45,927 bases of DNA from Desulfuromonadales bacterium (GTDB lineage: Bacteria > Desulfobacterota > Desulfuromonadia > Geobacterales > Pseudopelobacteraceae). Positions 42,149 to 45,927 of the stretch are shown piece after piece; the first letter of the stretch is position 1; the number at the start of each line of letters is the position of its first letter. The notes under the pieces were generated by a model, which saw only the letters and a program-made list of their open reading frames with translations, did no database searches and was not told where the DNA came from. The position numbers were made by a program, and so were the translations under genes. The DNA lies in contig DUZX01000031.1 in assembly GCA_013349325.1 (NCBI GenBank), forward strand, positions 1-45,927, written 5' to 3'.

Positions 42149-43318
42149 TTAGCACACCTCCCTTTTCAGCATATCGACGATCCTGGCGGCGCCGTCTCCC
42201 AGAGAACTGCCGATCTGCACGTTCAGGCCGGATTCCTGGAGCAGCTTCTTGCCCTCCTCAACCTGGCTGCCATCCATGCGCACGACAATCGGCAGGTTAC
42301 AGCCAACCGCGCCGGCCGCTTCGATGATACCCTGGGCAATGACATCACAACGCATGATGCCGCCGAAAATATTGACGAAGATCCCCTCCACATCGCAATC
42401 CTGCAGGATGATCCGGAAGGCTTCGGCCACCTTCTCGCGGGTTGCCCCGCCGCCGACATCCAGAAAGTTGGCCGGTTCACCACCGTACTCATGCAAAACA
42501 TCCAGGGTGGCCATGGCCAGCCCGGCACCGTTAACCAGGCAGCCAATGCTGCCGGCCAGTTTGATATAGGCCAGGTCATACTTGGCGGCGTTGATCTCGA
42601 GCGGATCGAGCTGCGAGTAGTCCATCATGTCGGGATATTCGCGATGGCGATAGACGGCATTATCGTCAAAGGTGATCTTGGCATCCATGGCCATCAACCA
42701 GCCGGCCTTGGTCACTACCAGAGGATTGATCTCGATCAGGGCACAGTCTTTCTCCAGGCAGGCCCGGTACAGATTCAGGATCAGCTCGACACAGTCTTCG
42801 CAGATCGAGCCGGACAGCCCCAGTTCCAGCGCTATTTTACGGGCCTGGTAGGGGCGCAGACCGATGAATGGATCGATCGAAAGTGTCAGAATCCTCTCGG
42901 GATTCTTGCGGGCCACCTCTTCGATCTCAACACCACCATCAGCCGAAGCGATCAGGATGTAGCGGGAACTGCTCCGATCGAGTGTAATTGAAAGATAGAA
43001 CTCACGGGCGATCTCAACCGCCTCCTCTACCAGGATGCGGCGAACTTTCAGCCCCTGCGGCCCGGTCTGTACGGTTACCAGATTCTTTCCGAACAGCTCT
43101 TTGCCATATTCCTGGGCCTCTTCCGGATGATGGATCAGCCTGACGCCCCCCCCCTTGCCACGTCCTCCGGCATAGATCTGGGCTTTGACGACGCAGCGCC
43201 CCCCCATCATTTTAGCGGCCCGTTCGACCTGGTCTGAGGTCAGCGCCACACGGCCGCGCGGAATCGGAATGCCATAGCTGTTGAGGATCTCTTTGGCCTG
43301 ATATTCATGGATATTCAT
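42149..43318 (-). CDS. sucC: Succinyl-CoA synthetase beta subunit
   Basis: SucC is the nucleotide-binding ATP-grasp subunit. The 389-residue product begins MNIHEYQAKEILNSYGIP and has CVVKAQIYAGGRGKGGGVRL in the ATP-grasp domain, LIEINPLVVT for metal binding, and GSIGCLVNGAGLAMATLD in the C-terminal ligase domain. The ATG has a CGGAGG site. It is followed by sucD. An inverted repeat lies 33-70 bases upstream. Some Geobacter relatives use a succinyl:acetate CoA-transferase instead, so the presence of sucCD is worth noting. Confidence 0.97.
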   Translation of the reverse strand: MNIHEYQAKEILNSYGIPIPRGRVALTSDQVERAAKMMGGRCVVKAQIYAGGRGKGGGVRLIHHPEEAQEYGKELFGKNLVTVQTGPQGLKVRRILVEEAVEIAREFYLSITLDRSSSRYILIASADGGVEIEEVARKNPERILTLSIDPFIGLRPYQARKIALELGLSGSICEDCVELILNLYRACLEKDCALIEINPLVVTKAGWLMAMDAKITFDDNAVYRHREYPDMMDYSQLDPLEINAAKYDLAYIKLAGSIGCLVNGAGLAMATLDVLHEYGGEPANFLDVGGGATREKVAEAFRIILQDCDVEGIFVNIFGGIMRCDVIAQGIIEAAGAVGCNLPIVVRMDGSQVEEGKKLLQESGLNVQIGSSLGDGAARIVDMLKREVC

Positions 43319-43350
43319 GACATTGCCTCCGGAGTGAAAATGCGTATAAG

Positions 43351-43388
43351 ACTAGCCAAGCGTACCATAACCGGCTCATTTGGCTAGT
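43351..43388. repeat. Perfect 9-bp inverted repeat upstream of sucC
   Basis: ACTAGCCAA (43351-43359) and TTGGCTAGT (43380-43388) form a perfect inverted repeat with a 20-base gap, in the 90-base space between the S8-like gene and sucC. It lacks a T run, so an operator or leader hairpin is more likely than a terminator. Confidence 0.6.
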
Positions 43389-43408
43389 GCTGCTGCCTGT
43401 GATCGCCA

Positions 43409-44447
43409 TTATTTGATCACTGCTGTAAACAGTACGGGTCCGAGTATTGAATACGGTTCAATACGGGAATAGACTCCCCGCGCATCTCTGCTGAGCCAGA
43501 CAAAGTGACTCATTTCGTCGTTTGGAATTTGAACGGCGTATGAATTGGTCGAAACAGAGCGATCCCCGCTGAACAGTAATTGGCCGCCCATTGCGCTCAA
43601 TTCGGCCAAGGTGAGTTCCTTCAGTGTCGGGATCGGGCGCATTCTGAAGCGGAAGAGCGCGTCTGCTGTCCTGCGTGTCTGTTTGTATGAGTTGATGGCA
43701 AAGATAACGGTATTGTTCCTGCTCGTACGCATGATGGCCGCCGGAGGGAAGAGCGGAAACTGTGCTGCATCAGTCAGAGCATTGGCGGAACGGAAGTCAA
43801 TCGAGCCGTAGCCTGATTTGTCAGCGTTATAGCCGGTGGGGAAAATTGGCAGCGGTGATTCTCAATGCGGCTTTTACATCAAACCAGTTCCAGGCCGGAT
43901 GCCGGTACTTGAGGCTCGCCATCAGGCCGGCCAGTTGTGCCGTAACACCGGATGCTGACGTATCCTGGCCGCGACCGTTCATATATCCCTTGGGGATTCC
44001 GAACTCGATGCCGCCGCCGGTTTTGCCACCCGTCAGATTGACGGTAGTAAAAGCCGCCGGAGGTGGTGCGTGCGGCGGTTGCGGTTTCCTCGGTTCGTAG
44101 GCAAAGACATGTACCAGGTTCTGTTGCGTCAGTTTCAGATAGTGGGCGGTATCGGAGAGATAATCCCAGTTGGAAAAGCTTGATGACATAATGGTGGCAT
44201 GCACCGCCAGGGCATCACGCATAAACTCATCAGGTGGCAGGAAAGGGCGGCCGTTGAATTCTGATGAAGGGGAGATAATGACGTCGTCGGTAACACTCAA
44301 CCCGGCATCCGAAACGGCCCCGAGAGCATTGGAAAGTCCGTGGGATGTGTTGATGCGCAGGTGGACCGGTGTGCCGGCAGAAGCGGGTGCTGAAAAGGTG
44401 AACCCTGCGCAGAGAGTAATACAAATAGTCCGTAGATGCTTAATCAC
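43409..44447 (-). pseudogene. Secreted subtilisin-like (S8-type) protein, frameshifted
   Basis: With the frame repaired this is a protein of about 345 residues with a signal peptide (MIKHLRTICITLCAGFTFSA, cleavage near PASA-GT), SHGLSNALGAVSDAG (His-like region) and a Ser motif DTSASGVTAQLAGLMA resembling the GTSxAxPxVAG of subtilisins, followed by RHPAWNWFDVKAAL. The usual N-terminal Asp motif is not obvious, so the enzyme may be divergent or inactive. A run of four C (about 43837-43840) where three are expected shifts the frame after AANFP; the restored frame continues TGYNADKSGYGSIDF to the stop at 43409. The GTG start overlaps the WYL gene's restored stop by 4 bases (GTGA). Confidence 0.7.
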
Positions 44448-45504
44448 GGCTTGGCCTCTACCGCGGTTGATACATGTCCGGGAGATAGATGATACTTTTC
44501 CGCCATCTTTGAAGCCATCGTAGCAAATTCATTCCTCAAATGAGCTGGCTCTACAATCTCAACCTTTTCACCAAAACCCTTCAGCCACCAGCGCAACTGG
44601 ACATCATCCCGCACGGTTACCTCCAGCAGCAGCGTTCCATCCGATTGCTCGTCAATTTCTGATTCGGTACAAGCTTTGTTTCATACAGGTAGGGTGCGGA
44701 ATCCTTTTCAAAAAGCACCTTCAGCGGAATCTTGCCGCCCAATGGATAGCCGAACTCACCGCTGTCGATATAACCTTGCAGGGTAAATCCGGCGGGAGTC
44801 GTTGCGGGTTGGTCCGGCAGCAATCTGATCGATTTCATGCGATGCGCTAACAGTTGTTTTACATCGGTATAATCATACAGCGTGGCGACCAGGTAGATGA
44901 GATTGTCCACAAAGACAAGCCCCAGCGGATTGACAACGTACGTTTTCTCTTTTCCGGATCTGACACGATAATCCAATTCAAAGCAGAGTTCGAGCTGAAG
45001 TGTTTTATAGAGGCTATCGAGAATTGATTCATGTACGCGTGGCGGAGTAAAACTGAGGCTGCGCGATACTACGCGTACCTTATCGGCCCAATGTGACAAT
45101 TTTGAGTTCGGCAGCTTTTTGAGTCTGTCATCTGCCGAACGAAAGTAACCATCCAAAGTAGCCAGGATTGCACGCGGCAGCAAATGTGCCATCGAATCGC
45201 GCACCAGTCGGAAAGTAAGCGCTACCGGTGGATCCATGACAGGAATATCCAGTGATCGGGTGCCCTCCATCCAACTCCAGCCGACAGATTTATTATCGTC
45301 GGTTATCAATGTATATTTTCTGGAAAGATTCACCAAATCGCGCTGAATTGTTCGCAGGCTAATCTCAATATTATGCTCAGCTTTCAGGCGGCCTGCAATC
45401 TCTGTGGTTTTAATGAATTCCCGCCTTGGAATCATCCCGAGCATTATCAACAGACGGTCCACATACTTTTCGTTCTTGTCCTGATCCTTACCTTTTTTTG
45501 CCAT
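44444..45504 (-). pseudogene. WYL-domain transcription regulator (YafY type), frameshifted
   Basis: The protein opens MAKKGKDQDKNEKYVDRLL, has an N-terminal winged helix (about 15-75; RLKAEHNIEISLRTIQRDL) and a central WYL-type domain (about 140-245; LDYRVRSGKEKTYVVNPLGL). The uninterrupted frame ends after KLTSNRMERCCWR at 44617, but one missing A in the CAGAAATTGAC stretch (about 44655-44662) explains this: the shifted frame continues DEQSDGTLLLEVTV, RWWLKGFGEKVEIVEP and ends at TGA 44444-44446, as expected for the family's C-terminal domain. The start (ATG 45504) has a GGGGGGA site. WYL proteins often regulate defence or stress genes; the regulated target here may be the coupled S8-like gene. 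Confidence 0.75.
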
Positions 45505-45927
45505 AATAATCCCCCCGAAGAACCAAGATAGTCCAGTACACACCTCGTACGCCGTTTTCTTGTGACATACAACCAGGTAAACATAAAGTTATTTTAGCCA
45601 CGACATCCGAGTGAATAAATTATACAGATATCGCGTCATGATATGTGCGACGACAGCGTAAGCTGGAAACAAATATGAGTTCTGAACTGATTTGTAACCG
45701 GAGGTTATTGCTGTCAGGATTCGCAGGCGATGGTGCGGTTGTTGGCGGTTATTGGGAAGAATGCAGTGCGGCCTGGCCCAACATAACCACTTTACAGGTC
45801 TTTTAACGATTTAAGAGTTTATGCGGTGTGTAGCGTCAGCGGAACCACCGCATAAACTGTTGTTGAACTAAACCGCGTCTGCACTGCTGCTATTTGGATT
45901 TTTATCTCTGATTTTGACTCTGGTTAC
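45505..45927. other. Non-coding end region upstream of the WYL gene
   Basis: The last 423 bases hold no convincing gene in any frame. The stretch contains a perfect 12-bp inverted repeat (45817-45857) and, just before it, an imperfect pair (GGTTATTGGG near 45746 and CCCAACATAACC near 45777). No tRNA, terminator or clear promoter was recognised. It is the window edge, so a gene may begin beyond it. Confidence 0.7.
45817..45857. repeat. Perfect 12-bp inverted repeat
   Basis: GTTTATGCGGTG (45817-45828) and CACCGCATAAAC (45846-45857) are exact inverted copies with a 17-base loop. The outer flanks TTTAAC (upstream) and GTTGAA (downstream) also partly pair. There is no T run on either strand. It may be a hairpin RNA, a recombination site or an operator. 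Confidence 0.75.

Overview
The window looks like a chromosomal stretch of a Geobacter-type bacterium (Desulfuromonadota, probably Geobacterales); the genus is not resolved. The grounds are a PATAN (DUF4388) regulator next to a PilT-type ATPase and a sigma54 two-component pair, a separate DHH-CBS-nucleotidyltransferase fusion of the kind used for A-adding tRNA repair, a chemoreceptor with a hemerythrin domain, many thiol/cytochrome-c maturation genes, and a small monoheme cytochrome c. No rRNA, tRNA, CRISPR array, transposase or phage gene was seen. The first 90 bases are a G/T homopolymer stretch that reads as poor terminal sequence.

Left part (about 0.3-12.9 kb), nearly all minus strand. Reading from right to left: glyQ-glyS, a hemerythrin chemoreceptor, hisH, (a lone receiver gene on the opposite strand), hisA-hisF-hisE, then a macromolecular-synthesis cluster rpsU-yqeY-cvpA-dnaG-rpoD that ends in a clear terminator. 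Several neighbours share 4-base start/stop overlaps, so glyQS, the chemoreceptor and hisH look co-transcribed. The histidine cluster is interrupted by the receiver gene, and the gap between hisA and the receiver gene carries two direct repeats.

Middle part (about 13-25.9 kb). A decayed plus-strand pair (a TM2-like membrane gene and a MoxR AAA+ ATPase, both frameshifted, the second also cut short) is followed on the minus strand by ppsR, an OmpR-type response regulator, a DegP/HtrA protease and a membrane polyferredoxin. Next come a plus-strand unit (ferritin-like protein, monoheme cytochrome, rhomboid protease), a minus-strand unit (polyprenyl synthase, TlpA, CcdA, VOC protein), an RhlB-like helicase, and a zinc-ribbon membrane protein coupled to a CcsA-type cytochrome assembly protein. 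CcdA, TlpA and the CcsA-like protein together point to periplasmic cytochrome c biogenesis.

Right part (about 26-41 kb), mostly plus strand. A motility/signalling block (PATAN protein, PilT-type ATPase, Cache-HAMP-PAS histidine kinase, sigma54 activator with a variant GAFTSA loop) is followed by a PilZ protein translationally coupled to the DHH-CBS-nucleotidyltransferase fusion, a glycine-zipper protein with a strong terminator, and then ppnP, gluQ, an SPFH-GYF protein and a TFIIB-type zinc-ribbon protein. A PIN toxin with an RHH/UPF0175-like antitoxin and sucCD lie on the minus strand.

The right end holds a WYL regulator coupled to a secreted subtilisin-like protein. Each is broken by a one-base homopolymer-type indel, so they are either recent pseudogenes or carry sequencing errors. 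The last 420 bases are non-coding and contain a perfect 12-bp inverted repeat.

The strongest candidates for something not routinely described are the split his cluster with its chemoreceptor and receiver, the WYL/protease pair, the gluQ-SPFH-zinc-ribbon cluster, and the terminator that abuts the ribosome-binding site of the polyferredoxin gene. No complete new defence or biosynthetic system could be demonstrated.
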